Shown piece after piece: positions 15,181 to 23,618 of a DNA stretch of 45,065 nt. Source of the DNA: Terriglobia bacterium (GTDB lineage Bacteria > Acidobacteriota > Terriglobia > Terriglobales > Acidobacteriaceae); NCBI GenBank assembly GCA_020073105.1, contig JAIQFW010000004.1, forward strand, positions 1 to 45,065, written 5' to 3'. Position 1 is the first letter of the stretch, and every line of letters begins with the position of its first letter. Position numbers and translations under genes: made by a program. The notes below the pieces were generated by a model, which ran no database searches, was not told where the DNA came from, and saw only the letters and a program-made list of their open reading frames with translations.

Positions 15181-16158
15181 TTACTCCGCGGTGACTCCGG
15201 CAGGGGCGCTGGCGATGGCCTCCACAATCTCGGGAGGCAAGCCAAAACGCACGTTCTCGGGCATGACTTCGACTTCATTCACGTTGTCGAAACCCTTGGT
15301 AGCAAGAAACTTGACCACTTCTTCCACCAAGCACTCCGGCGCCGAAGCTCCCGCCGTGAGGGCAATGGTTTTCACATCCTCCAGCCATTCTGCTCGGATG
15401 TTGCGGAAACTGTCGATCAGATGCGAACTCGTACCCAGGTTGCGCGCCACTTCCACCAAGCGGTTAGAATTCGAACTGTTGTCCGAGCCTACCACCAGCA
15501 GCAGGTCAGCTTCCGACGCCACCTGCTTCACCGCCTCCTGGCGGTTTTCCGTGGCGTAGCAGATGTCCTGGGCATGGGGACCCTGAATGTTGGGGAACTT
15601 GCGACGGAGCGCGGCAATAATATCTTTAGTTTCGTCGAGACTCAAAGTGGTTTGCGTCAGGTAAGCGACCCGGTCGGGATCAGGCAAGGTCAGTGATTCG
15701 ACCTGCTCCGGCGAACCTACGACCTGGGTGACCAGGGGGGCCTCACCCAGCGTTCCGATGACCTCGTCGTGGTCGCGGTGACCGATCAAGATCAGGGAAT
15801 AGCCTTCCTTGGCGAATTTCACGGCCTCGACGTGGACTTTGGTGACCAGAGGGCATGTGGCGTCGATGACGCGCAGTTTTCGGGTTTCGCTGGCTTCGCG
15901 TACCTCGGGCGAAACTCCGTGAGCGCTGTAAATCACGCGCTCGCCATTGGGGACCTCGTCCACACTGTCGACAAATATGGCGCCCTTGGCCTGCAATTCT
16001 TCTACCACGAAGCGGTTGTGAACGATCTCCTTGCGCACGTAGATGGGTGGCCCGAAGGCTTCCAAAGCAATGCGCACGATATCAATGGCCCGCACCACCC
16101 CAGCGCAGAACCCCCGGGGCTTCAATAAAAGCAGCGTTTTGCCGTCACCATTTGGCAC
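15181..16158 (-). CDS. ispH: 4-hydroxy-3-methylbut-2-enyl diphosphate reductase IspH/LytB
   Basis: A 4Fe-4S enzyme for the last MEP pathway step, making IPP and DMAPP that feed the adjacent squalene/hopane genes. Family marks: 'PRGFCAGVVRAI' (first cluster Cys), 'VIYSAHGVSPEV', 'DATCPLVTKVH' (second Cys), 'LTQTTLS', 'GSDNSSNSNRL' and 'GASAPECLVEE' (third Cys). The frame is open to a TTG at 16236, but that TTG lies in a promoter-like sequence and has no ribosome site. The GTG at 16156-16158, with AGGA 8 nt upstream, gives an N-terminus of normal length before PRGFC, so I prefer it. First gene of the hopanoid operon. Confidence 0.93.
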   Translation of the reverse strand: MPNGDGKTLLLLKPRGFCAGVVRAIDIVRIALEAFGPPIYVRKEIVHNRFVVEELQAKGAIFVDSVDEVPNGERVIYSAHGVSPEVREASETRKLRVIDATCPLVTKVHVEAVKFAKEGYSLILIGHRDHDEVIGTLGEAPLVTQVVGSPEQVESLTLPDPDRVAYLTQTTLSLDETKDIIAALRRKFPNIQGPHAQDICYATENRQEAVKQVASEADLLLVVGSDNSSNSNRLVEVARNLGTSSHLIDSFRNIRAEWLEDVKTIALTAGASAPECLVEEVVKFLATKGFDNVNEVEVMPENVRFGLPPEIVEAIASAPAGVTAE

Positions 16159-16207
16159 GATAAAGTTCCTGTAAGGGTACACTTCCCCACTATGGTTGTA
16201 TGCATAA

Positions 16208-16236
16208 AGCTTACCTGAAAGAACCACGTTGGTCAA
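16208..16236 (-). promoter_or_regulatory. Candidate promoter of the ispH-hopanoid operon
   Basis: On the minus strand TTGACC (16236-16231) is followed after 17 nt by TAAGCT (16213-16208), which keeps the three most conserved -10 positions. Transcription would begin near 16200, about 42 nt before the preferred GTG start of ispH. It lies in the gap after recN. Confidence 0.35.
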
Positions 16237-16295
16237 CGTAAGCGACTGAAATACAGAGGATTAGCAGCGGTTGGGGAGATTTGGGCAGCGAATGG

Positions 16296-18041
16296 TTACC
16301 CATTCGCCTTCAGCATCTGCTCCGCATGTTTCCTTGAGGTTTCCGTCAGCTTGGCACCACTCAACATGCGGGCCACCTCTTCGGTCCGCTCCTCGCCGGC
16401 AACTAGGCGGATAGTGGTCTTGGCACGCTCGCCCGAGACGCGCTTCTCAATCACGTAGTGATGGTCGGCAAAGGTTGCAATCTGCGGCAGGTGGGTTACG
16501 CACAGCACTTGGTTAGATCGTGCCAAGGCTTTCAGCTTTTTACCTACCGCTTCGGCCGCTCGTCCACCGATGCCAGTATCAATTTCGTCGAACACCAACG
16601 TCCGTTGTACGGCTTTCGCAGGCGAGAGCCTACCCTGAGGGAGCGCAGCGATTCGAAGGGGCACCCGCGCCACACTTCTCTTACTACCTCCGGCTTCAAC
16701 GCTTGCCTTCAGCGCCAGCATCACCCGCGACAACTCGCCTCCGGAAGCGATCTGCTCCAGCAGCCGCATTGGCTCGCCGGGATTGGTCGCGATCAGGTAC
16801 AAGGCCTGGTCATAACCCGATGCGGTCCAGTTCCCTTCTTCATCGCCGCCGCCCACTTCAATATGAAAACTTGACTTCATGGCGAGATCGTTGATTTCAG
16901 CCTCCACGACCTTTTCCAGCTTGTGGGCCGCCTCAGCGCGTCTCCTCGAAACCGCACGCGCTGCGGCCAGATAGTCCTGCGCCGCCCGGGCCAACTCTCC
17001 ACGCAACTGGGCAAGAACCTCGTCTTTGTTCTCCATCTCGGAAAGTTTGCGGCTGACTTCCTCACCCAACCGGATCACATCTTCCAGCGTTGGCCCGTAC
17101 TTGCGCTTCAGGCGATCCAGCAGCGCCAGACGGTCTTCGATCTCCGCCAACCGCTCGGGAGAAGCCTGAATGCCGCCGGCGTAGTCGCGCAGGGTTGCGC
17201 CTACGTCTTCCACGCTGATGCGGGCAGTCTCGACCGCCGCCAGCGCGTCCTGAAACTTCGGTTCGTAGCGCGCCAGTTCCTCGACATGCTTCTGCGCGGC
17301 CCGCAACGAAGAGGATGTTGAAGCCGGACCTTCGTAGAGCAGGTCAAACGCATTCATGGCTGCGCCGTAGATCTTTTCTGCGTTGGCTAGCACGCGCTTC
17401 TCGGCCTCAAGGCGCTCGTCTTCACCGCCCTGCAGCTTGGCCTCTGCAATCTCACGCCTTTGAAATGCCCACAAATCGAGCAGGCGGAGCCGGTCCTGCT
17501 CATCGCGCTGCAATTCAGCGATACGTTCGCCAACCCCCTTCCAACGGAGAAAGGTGTGGGCGACGGCCTCAAGTTGAGTTCCCGCATACGCATCCAGCAG
17601 GTCAAGCCGCGCTGCCGCATTGAACGAGACCAGGGACTCGTTCTGGGCGTGGATCGTCGCCAAGTAAGGCGCGAGCTGACGCAGGACGCCGACCGTCGCC
17701 GGCTGATTATTGATGAAGACGCGGCCCTTGCCGCCGGTTGCAATCTCGCGCCGCAGAATCAATGACTCCTCTTCGGCGTCGATCCCGTTGTTTTCGAGAA
17801 TTCCGGCGACTGTCTTTTCTGCCTCGGCTTCAACTTCAAATAGCGCAGAAATTACGGCGCGCTCCGCCCCATCACGAATGATGTCGGTAGACGCCTTCTC
17901 TCCGAGGAGCAGTGCGAGGGCGTCAATCAGGATGGATTTGCCGGCGCCGGTTTCGCCGGTGAGCAAGTTCAATCCAGGGGCGAACTCCACCACCACGTTA
18001 TCGATGACGGCGTAGTTTTCGAGCCGCAGTTCAGCAAGCAC
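16296..18041 (-). CDS. recN: DNA repair protein RecN
   Basis: A 581-aa SMC-like ATPase for double-strand break repair. Walker A is 'GETGAGKS' (about 29-36), with the N-terminal sequence 'MLAELRLENYAVIDNVVVEF' typical of RecN. A long coiled-coil middle (about 150-370) follows, then the signature 'ASGGELSRVMLALK', Walker B 'TLVFDEIDTGIGG' and 'VLCVTHLPQIA'. Between signature and Walker B there is an extra Arg/Pro-rich stretch of about 25 residues (nt about 16611-16682) that is not usual for RecN and looks like a translated dispersed repeat. It reads in the same direction as ispH, but a promoter-like site separates them. Confidence 0.95.
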   Translation of the reverse strand: MLAELRLENYAVIDNVVVEFAPGLNLLTGETGAGKSILIDALALLLGEKASTDIIRDGAERAVISALFEVEAEAEKTVAGILENNGIDAEEESLILRREIATGGKGRVFINNQPATVGVLRQLAPYLATIHAQNESLVSFNAAARLDLLDAYAGTQLEAVAHTFLRWKGVGERIAELQRDEQDRLRLLDLWAFQRREIAEAKLQGGEDERLEAEKRVLANAEKIYGAAMNAFDLLYEGPASTSSSLRAAQKHVEELARYEPKFQDALAAVETARISVEDVGATLRDYAGGIQASPERLAEIEDRLALLDRLKRKYGPTLEDVIRLGEEVSRKLSEMENKDEVLAQLRGELARAAQDYLAAARAVSRRRAEAAHKLEKVVEAEINDLAMKSSFHIEVGGGDEEGNWTASGYDQALYLIATNPGEPMRLLEQIASGGELSRVMLALKASVEAGGSKRSVARVPLRIAALPQGRLSPAKAVQRTLVFDEIDTGIGGRAAEAVGKKLKALARSNQVLCVTHLPQIATFADHHYVIEKRVSGERAKTTIRLVAGEERTEEVARMLSGAKLTETSRKHAEQMLKANG

Positions 18042-18118
18042 CGGTTGTCCTGGGACGATGAAGTTGGCCGCAGGATAGCATGAAAAACCAATTCTCAGTG
18101 GCCAGTTCTCGGATCTGG

Positions 18119-18285
18119 CGGTGTCTCAGTTCGCTCTCTGCTAGGTCTCTCCGCGCACTCTGCGGGTGATCTCCGCGATCTCTGCGACTAAAGACTTGGG
18201 TCTCAAAACCTTGAAACGCTGAGAGCGCTGAGAACGGCCGCAGAGTACGCGGAGAGGTTCGGTAAAGAGCAAACTGAGGTGCTGG
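18119..18285. repeat. Long imperfect inverted repeat upstream of tolQ
   Basis: The 339-nt gap between recN and tolQ holds two arms of about 47 nt. The left arm (18119-18165) contains GTCTCAGTTCGCTCT and TCTCTCCGCGCACTCTGCGG. The right arm (18238-18285) contains CCGCAGAGTACGCGGAGAG and AGAGCAAACTGAG. The arms match as reverse complements over most of their length, with one diverged block of about 9 nt. Between them sit partial direct copies of the TCTCCGCG/CTCTGCG units (18170-18187) and GCTGAGAGCGCTGAGA. It could fold as a large hairpin or be a MITE-like or dispersed repeat. No ORF is inside. Confidence 0.75.
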
Positions 18286-18380
18286 CGGAGCCTACGGATT
18301 CCTGTTAATGCCTGGAGTACGTCGCTGCAAGAATCTCATCCCCGTTCGTCTATAATCGAAAGCAGGGTTCTCCTCAAACA

Positions 18381-19094
18381 ATGTACTTTTTCTCGTTGTT
18401 ATTGGTGGTAGTGGTCGGCGGCGAGATTGTCGATCTGGTGGGGGCTACCGGTGCCGTCGCTAAGGTTGTCCTCTTGGTGCTTCTCGCGTTCAGCGTGATT
18501 TCCTGGGCCATTATTCTTTCCAAATGGAGCCTGCTGCGGCGGGCGCGGGTGCAGAGCGGCCGTTTTGTGCGCGCCTTTCGCAAAGCCCAACGTCTGCAGG
18601 ATGTCGCCATGGTGGCTGAGCAGTTCAAGCCCAGCCCGCTGGTGGCGGTGTTCAACGGTGGCTTTGCGGAGTACCGCAGACAGGGCGGAAACCCTACTGG
18701 CATCGTGACCAACGTTATTGCCGTCCAACGCGCCATGCAGATTGCGGCCTCGGAGGAGATGAGCCGATTCGAGCGCAATGTCTCCTGGCTGGCGATCACC
18801 GGTGCTGTGACGCCGTTTGTCGGCTTGTTCGGCACAGTGTGGGGAATCATTGACGCCTTTCACGGTTTGGGCACCGCCGGGGCAGCGACGCTGCGTGCGG
18901 TTGCGCCGGGAATCTCGGAAGCTCTGATCACCACTGCGGCCGGCTTGGTGGCCGCGATCCCGGCGGTGATCGCTTACAACCTGATCGGCGGATCCATCCG
19001 TGAATTTGCCGCCCGAGGAGATGATTTTGCGCTCGAGATGCTAAACGCAGTCGAACGGACCCAGCCCCAGGCCGTTGCGGAGGCCAAGCGCTAA
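18381..19094 (+). CDS. tolQ: TolQ (MotA/TolQ/ExbB proton channel)
   Basis: A 237-aa inner-membrane protein with three transmembrane segments (about 23-46, 138-160, 178-200). The conserved MotA/TolQ/ExbB region includes 'FERNVSWLAITGAVTPFVGLFG' (broken here after 22 residues in the protein by TVWGII) and 'APGISEALITTAAGLVAAIPAVIAYN'. With TolR it forms the proton-driven motor that energises the Tol-Pal system for outer-membrane constriction at division. Its stop overlaps the tolR start (TAATG). No strong ribosome site is seen; the leader lies next to the inverted repeat at 18119-18285. Confidence 0.92.
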   Translation: MYFFSLLLVVVVGGEIVDLVGATGAVAKVVLLVLLAFSVISWAIILSKWSLLRRARVQSGRFVRAFRKAQRLQDVAMVAEQFKPSPLVAVFNGGFAEYRRQGGNPTGIVTNVIAVQRAMQIAASEEMSRFERNVSWLAITGAVTPFVGLFGTVWGIIDAFHGLGTAGAATLRAVAPGISEALITTAAGLVAAIPAVIAYNLIGGSIREFAARGDDFALEMLNAVERTQPQAVAEAKR

Positions 19095-19522
19095 TGGCCT
19101 TCACCGCTGCCAACGGACGCACGCAGACCTCTCTGGCCGATATCAATATCACGCCGCTGGTCGATGTCGTTCTGGTGCTGCTGATCATCTTTATGGTCAC
19201 CGCCCCCGTCCTGCAATCGGGAATTGAAGTGAATGTGCCCAGGACGCGCACCGTCAAAGAAATCACCGAAGAACGGCTGGTTATCAGCATTGACAAGCAG
19301 CAGCGGGTGTTCCTGGGAAATAGTCCTGTCAACATCAATGAGATCGCCGCCCAACTGCGGAAGAAGATTCGCGACCCGCAACACCAGTCGATCTTCATCC
19401 GCGCCGATGAGGATGTGCCGTTTGGTGCGTTTGCCACCGTAATGGACGCAGTCAAACAATCCGGACTTACGAACGTGAGCATCGTGACTCAGCCGATTGA
19501 CAGCCATGGCCGGCAACACTGA
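19094..19522 (+). CDS. tolR: TolR/ExbD-type transport protein
   Basis: A 142-aa ExbD/TolR protein with a single N-terminal helix bearing the proton-carrying Asp ('INITPLVDVVLVLLIIFMV', Asp24) and a periplasmic domain of about 95 residues. 'FIRADEDVPFGAFATVMDAV' is the usual C-terminal ExbD/TolR segment. It pairs with TolQ, which it overlaps by one base. The next gene begins inside its 3' end in another frame. ExbD versus TolR cannot be settled by sequence alone; the tolB/pal/cpoB context supports TolR. Confidence 0.92.
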   Translation: MAFTAANGRTQTSLADINITPLVDVVLVLLIIFMVTAPVLQSGIEVNVPRTRTVKEITEERLVISIDKQQRVFLGNSPVNINEIAAQLRKKIRDPQHQSIFIRADEDVPFGAFATVMDAVKQSGLTNVSIVTQPIDSHGRQH

Positions 19523-20291
19523 GATTTTTTTCGAACACGACCGCTGGGGCCACAACCTGGCCTGGTCAGTGGGATTGCACGTCGCCGTTGCGGGCTGCAT
19601 CGTGCTGTATGCCGCGGTGGCCCACGGTGGAAAGCGCGAGGCCTGGGGCATCGGCGGAGGCGGAGATGCCATGGGAGTCACCCTGGTCAGCACCGTGCCA
19701 CTTCCCGCCAATCCGTCGCAGACTCAAAACGTGCTGGCCAACGAATCCAAGGGCCTGAGCGAGTCCCTCCCCAAGGCAGAAGAGAAAGAACCCGAAGCCA
19801 TCCCTATCCCGGACAAGAACGCCAAGCAGAAACCAAAACCGAAGACCAGTGCCACCCAGCGAAAGCCCGAGCCCCCAGTGGAAGAAGCCAGCAACGTAGT
19901 TCCCTTTGGTGAGGGTGGGCCGGTGAGCGGACCCTACGGCATTTTCAATGCTGGAGGAGCCAAGGGCGGATTCGGCTTCACCGGTGGTGGCGGAGATTTC
20001 GGCACTCGCTATGCCTGGTACGTGCGGGTAGTGCAGCAGAAAGTCTCGGAGAACTGGCTGAAGTACGAAGTCGATCCTGGCATCACGGATGCCCGTAGGG
20101 TGTATCTGACTTTCGATATTGGCCGGGACGGACATCCCGGCAATGTGCAGATTGAGCAATCGAGTGGTGTACCTTCGCTCGATCAATCGGCGGTGCGAGC
20201 TTTGCTGCGCATCGACACCTTTGGACCGTTGCCCCCGGACTATTCGGAGAATAAAGTGTCGGTGGAGTTTTGGTTCGACTATAAGAGATAG
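19506..20291 (+). CDS. TonB/TolA-like energy transducer
   Basis: A protein of about 261 aa with one transmembrane helix near residues 14-35, a Pro/Lys/Glu-rich periplasmic linker (about 70-125), a Gly-rich segment ('GGAKGGFGFTGGGGDFG'), and a C-terminal TonB/TolA-type domain (about 165-261; 'VVQQKVSENWLKY', 'VYLTFDIGRDGHPGNVQIEQ', 'SSGVPSLDQSAVRAL'). In the tol operon it takes the place of TolA, linking TolQR to TolB/Pal. An in-frame TTG at 19497 could add three residues; I take the ATG at 19506, which overlaps tolR. The short linker differs from the long helical TolA of enterobacteria. Confidence 0.85.
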   Translation: MAGNTEIFFEHDRWGHNLAWSVGLHVAVAGCIVLYAAVAHGGKREAWGIGGGGDAMGVTLVSTVPLPANPSQTQNVLANESKGLSESLPKAEEKEPEAIPIPDKNAKQKPKPKTSATQRKPEPPVEEASNVVPFGEGGPVSGPYGIFNAGGAKGGFGFTGGGGDFGTRYAWYVRVVQQKVSENWLKYEVDPGITDARRVYLTFDIGRDGHPGNVQIEQSSGVPSLDQSAVRALLRIDTFGPLPPDYSENKVSVEFWFDYKR

Positions 20292-20339
20292 CCATCGGCA
20301 TGGATTGAATGCCGTCGTTCAGAATAAGAATCGGAGATC

Positions 20340-21725
20340 ATGCACAGGCATACTTTGAACTCAGTCAACTCATTTCTGTCAAGGTGGGGGCTTCCTTCGG
20401 TCGCGAGATCAACTCTTGTACTTTCCCTCCTGGTGTCGCTGACGATTCCGGCCGCCGCGCAGGATTGGATCCGGACGGGGACCGGCCTGGGCATGGAAAG
20501 GGTGCGTCTAGCGGCCGCCGACTTCAAGGCCTCGACGGAAGACCCCAAGAACGCCGACCTCCTCAGAGTTTTCAATGACACCTTGTGGAACGATCTCGAC
20601 AATGCCGGGATCTTCGACATGGTCTCGAAGAGTTTCTATCCCACGGAGCTTCCCGGCAATCCGCCGGATGTGAGGCTTGACGCCTGGAACGCGCCTCCGC
20701 CCAACGCCTCGATGCTCGCCTTCGGCAATCTCGGGGCTAGTGGTAACAGCATGACGGTGCAGGGCTGGCTGTACGACGTCAAGAACGCAGCTTCGCCGCA
20801 AGTGCTGGGCAAGCAATACACCGACGTTCCAACCTCCGACGCAGCGCGCACCATCGCACACAAGTTCGCGAATGAAATCATCTTCCGGCTGGGCGGGGGC
20901 ATTCCGGGCATCGCGGAGAGCAGGATTTTCTTCGTCAGCAGCCGCAGCGGCCATAAAGAAATTTGGGGGATGGACTACGACGGAGCGAACCAGCACCAGA
21001 TCACGCATCTGGGTTCGATCTCACTTTCTCCTCGCATCTCGCCGGATGGTTCGCGGCTGGCGTTCAGTTCGCTCACCAAGTCCGGATGGGACATCCTGCT
21101 GTTTTCCATGGATCTCAACCGGCTGGTTTCATTTCCGAGATTTGGAGGAACAAATCTCTCTCCTGCATGGTCGCCGGATGGAACCAAGTTGGCGTTCTCC
21201 TCTTCGCGCAGTGGCGACCCGGAAATTTATGTCGCGGATCAATCGGGCGCAAACCTCAAGCGGCTGACCTCCTTTAAGATGCCGGACGTCTCGCCGGTAT
21301 GGAATCCGAAGACCGGCGCACAAATTGCCTGGGTCAGCGGGCGGACCGAGTTGCCGCAGATTTACACCATGGAGAGCGACGGAACCAACGTCCAGAGAAT
21401 GACGGACCAAGGCTATGCGGTGTCCCCGGCGTGGTCTCCCAACGGTCAGTTTCTGGTGTTCTCCTGGATTCGCCATTACGGGCCCGGGGCACCTGGCGCC
21501 GAAGACTTGTACATTATGGACATCGCCAGCAAGCAGTGGGTACAGTTGACCCATGACGGCGGGCGAAATGATTTTCCGTCGTGGTCGCCGGACGGGCGGC
21601 ACATTGTTTTTCAGTCCAGCCGCTCGGGAAGTGAGCAACTGTGGACCATGCTGGCCGATGGCACGAACCAGAAACAGTTAACTTTCGTCGGCAGTAATTC
21701 GCAACCAAACTGGAGCTGGAAGTAG
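20340..21725 (+). CDS. tolB: Tol-Pal system beta-propeller protein TolB
   Basis: A 461-aa periplasmic protein: a signal sequence (about 18-41, ending 'IPAAAQ'), an N-terminal alpha/beta domain (about 42-185), then a six-bladed propeller built of WD40-like/PD40 repeats marked by 'SPDGSRLAFSS', 'WSPDGTKLAFSS', 'WSPNGQFLVFS' and 'WSPDGRHIVFQS'. TolB binds Pal and the transducer's C-terminus. The ATG is preceded by GGAGA at 5 nt. It lies 48 nt after the TolA-like gene. 'GGGIPGIAESRIFFVS' before the propeller is a family marker. Confidence 0.94.
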   Translation: MHRHTLNSVNSFLSRWGLPSVARSTLVLSLLVSLTIPAAAQDWIRTGTGLGMERVRLAAADFKASTEDPKNADLLRVFNDTLWNDLDNAGIFDMVSKSFYPTELPGNPPDVRLDAWNAPPPNASMLAFGNLGASGNSMTVQGWLYDVKNAASPQVLGKQYTDVPTSDAARTIAHKFANEIIFRLGGGIPGIAESRIFFVSSRSGHKEIWGMDYDGANQHQITHLGSISLSPRISPDGSRLAFSSLTKSGWDILLFSMDLNRLVSFPRFGGTNLSPAWSPDGTKLAFSSSRSGDPEIYVADQSGANLKRLTSFKMPDVSPVWNPKTGAQIAWVSGRTELPQIYTMESDGTNVQRMTDQGYAVSPAWSPNGQFLVFSWIRHYGPGAPGAEDLYIMDIASKQWVQLTHDGGRNDFPSWSPDGRHIVFQSSRSGSEQLWTMLADGTNQKQLTFVGSNSQPNWSWK

Positions 21726-21852
21726 TAGATTGTTTCTAGGACTTTTTCATGCTGTTTTTGAACAAGGCACATCAGGGGAAGCGGGAGTTCAGGTTGTGCC
21801 CGCTCAGATTCCGCGCGTGCCCATCTGGCCCGCGAAAATGCACGGAGGAAAA

Positions 21853-22587
21853 GTGAAGCAGCAACGAATGAAGTGGATCACGCTCATGTTCGCGTTGGGC
21901 GCCATTCTGTTTCTGGGCGCCTGCCACAAGAAGGCCGCACCGCCGCCGCCACCACCGCCACCGCCGCCGCCGGCACCCACAGCCTCGCTCACGGCGAATC
22001 CCAACACTATTGAAAAAGGGCAATCCACCACGCTCTCCTGGGAGACGAGCAACGCCACCGATGTCAGCATTGATGGCGTCGGAGCAGTACAGGCGACCGG
22101 GTCCCAACAGGTGGCACCAGCGGATTCCACAACCTATACCCTGACAGCCAAGGGTGCCGGCGGGACCCAAACAGCTACGGCACGCGTGACCGTAACGGCT
22201 CCGCCCCCGCCCCCGCCGCCACCACCCTCGCCCACCGACGAAGAGCTGTTCGCACAGAACGTGCATGACATCTACTTCGACTATGACAAGTCAGACATCC
22301 GCGCCGATCAGCAAGGCACGCTACAGGCAGATATCGATTTCCTGAAGCAGCATCCCAACATCCACTTCACGGTCGAGGGGCACTGCGACGAGCGGGGATC
22401 GACGGAATATAACTTGGGCTTGGGCGACAATCGAGCCAACTCGGTGAAGAGCACCCTGGTTCAAGGTGGTGTCAGCGCCGAGAACATCAAGACGATCAGC
22501 TACGGCAAGGAGAAGCCGTTCTGCACCGAGTCCAACGAAACCTGCTGGCAGCAGAACCGCCGCGGTCATTTCGTCTATCAAAAGTAA
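21853..22587 (+). CDS. pal: Peptidoglycan-associated lipoprotein Pal with an added Ig-like domain
   Basis: The start is chosen at GTG 21853 because GGAGGA lies just upstream; the frame is open further back but without signal-like sequence. The product (244 aa) has a lipoprotein signal with lipobox 'LFLGAC', a polyproline run, a beta-rich Ig-like domain of about 75 residues ('SLTANPNTIEKGQSTTLSWE' to 'ARVTVTA'), a second polyproline run, and an OmpA/Pal domain ('IYFDYDKSDIRADQQ', 'VEGHCDERGSTEYNLGLGDN') that binds meso-DAP peptidoglycan. Usual Pal proteins lack the Ig-like unit and double proline hinge. It lies in the tol operon between tolB and cpoB. Confidence 0.92.
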   Translation: MKQQRMKWITLMFALGAILFLGACHKKAAPPPPPPPPPPPAPTASLTANPNTIEKGQSTTLSWETSNATDVSIDGVGAVQATGSQQVAPADSTTYTLTAKGAGGTQTATARVTVTAPPPPPPPPPSPTDEELFAQNVHDIYFDYDKSDIRADQQGTLQADIDFLKQHPNIHFTVEGHCDERGSTEYNLGLGDNRANSVKSTLVQGGVSAENIKTISYGKEKPFCTESNETCWQQNRRGHFVYQK

Positions 22588-22594
22588 GGTACGG

Positions 22595-22619
22595 GGTGCG
22601 AGGCCTCCGGCCTCGCACC
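22595..22619. terminator. Perfect 11-bp hairpin between pal and cpoB
   Basis: GGTGCGAGGCC, a 3-nt loop TCC, and the exact reverse complement GGCCTCGCACC begin 8 nt after the pal stop codon. No run of T follows, so it may be a weak terminator, an mRNA-stabilising 3' structure that adjusts pal against cpoB, or a dispersed palindrome. The rest of this 176-nt gap shows no gene. Confidence 0.6.
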
Positions 22620-22763
22620 TTCCTTGAATCTGGCCACGTATATCGTTCGTGGAATTCTGCAAGATAACTGTGTCCACAACGGGTTATCCTGCACAGTAGC
22701 AACCGCCGGGCCGGTTCCTTCATCCGTTCCCCGTGGTCTGACTTCATCTAAACGGAACAAGCT

Positions 22764-23618
22764 ATGAACATTCAGCGATCTACCCTGGTTTTTGCGTTGC
22801 TAGCGGTCCTTGTTGCCGGCGTCCAACCCGCCTGGAGCGTGAGCAAAGAAATCATTCAACTGCAGACGCAGGTGCAGGCCCTGCAGGATCAGATGACCCA
22901 GATGCAGCAGTCCTTCAATGAGCGCATGGGCGTAATGAAAAGTCTGATGGACCAAAATACCGATAGCATGAACAAGGTAGCGGCCGCCATCACGAGCCTG
23001 CAAGGCAGTCTGGAGAAGCTACAAACTGACAACAGCGGCAAAACCGATCAGCTCTCCGGTCAGATCCAGGCGCTGAACGACTCGGTGGATGAACTCAAGG
23101 CCCGCCTGGCCAAAGTCGCCAAGCAACTCGACGATATGCAGGCGGCACAGCAGAACCTGGCTGCCGCGCAGGCCGCCCAGCAGGCGCAGCAACAAGCCCT
23201 GGCCCAGGCCCCACCCCCGGACGTGCTTTACAACAACGCCCTGCGCGATTACAACGCGGGCAAGAACGAACTGGCGACACAGGAATTCTCCGACTACATC
23301 AAGTTCTATCCCAATACGGATCTCGCGGGGAATTCCTATTTCTATCTGGCGGAGCTCGCCTTCCGGCAGGCAAATTATCAGCAAGCTGTGCCCTACTACG
23401 ACCAGGTTTTGCAGAACTTCCCTACTGGAAATAAGGCCGCTTCCGCGGCGCTAAAGAAAGGGCTGGCGTTGATCGAGCTAGGCAAGAACGAGGACGGCAT
23501 CGCCGAACTTCGCCACGTTGTCCAGCGCTACCCCCGCACCAATGAGGGGCTCCAAGCCCGGGACAAGCTGCGCAAGCTAGGGGTCCCGATTGCGGCACCG
23601 AAGCAGCAATCTCAATAG
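22764..23618 (+). CDS. cpoB: Tol-Pal system protein CpoB/YbgF
   Basis: A 284-aa periplasmic protein: a signal peptide (about 1-25, 'LLAVLVAGVQPAWS'), a Gln-rich coiled coil (about 28-150) that would trimerise, a short Ala/Gln/Pro linker, and a C-terminal TPR domain (about 158-275; 'LYNNALRDYNAGKNELATQE', 'SYFYLAELAFRQANYQQAVP', 'ALKKGLALIELGKNEDGI'). CpoB tunes outer-membrane constriction and peptidoglycan synthesis with Tol-Pal. Last gene of the tol block. Its stop overlaps by 7 nt the end of a convergent gene. Confidence 0.9.
   Translation: MNIQRSTLVFALLAVLVAGVQPAWSVSKEIIQLQTQVQALQDQMTQMQQSFNERMGVMKSLMDQNTDSMNKVAAAITSLQGSLEKLQTDNSGKTDQLSGQIQALNDSVDELKARLAKVAKQLDDMQAAQQNLAAAQAAQQAQQQALAQAPPPDVLYNNALRDYNAGKNELATQEFSDYIKFYPNTDLAGNSYFYLAELAFRQANYQQAVPYYDQVLQNFPTGNKAASAALKKGLALIELGKNEDGIAELRHVVQRYPRTNEGLQARDKLRKLGVPIAAPKQQSQ

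Noticed and set aside
14803-15696. Open frame of 297 codons on the + strand across the shc/ispH junction
   Set aside because: It spans the ends of two well-identified minus-strand genes, has biased shadow composition and no ribosome site.
16159-16236. N-terminal extension of IspH from the TTG at 16236
   Set aside because: No ribosome site, the TTG overlaps a promoter-like TTGACC, and the extra 26 residues precede an N-terminus already of normal family length.
21730-21852. N-terminal extension of Pal from 21730
   Set aside because: The GTG at 21853 has a GGAGGA site and puts the lipoprotein signal at the N-terminus, as it must be for export.
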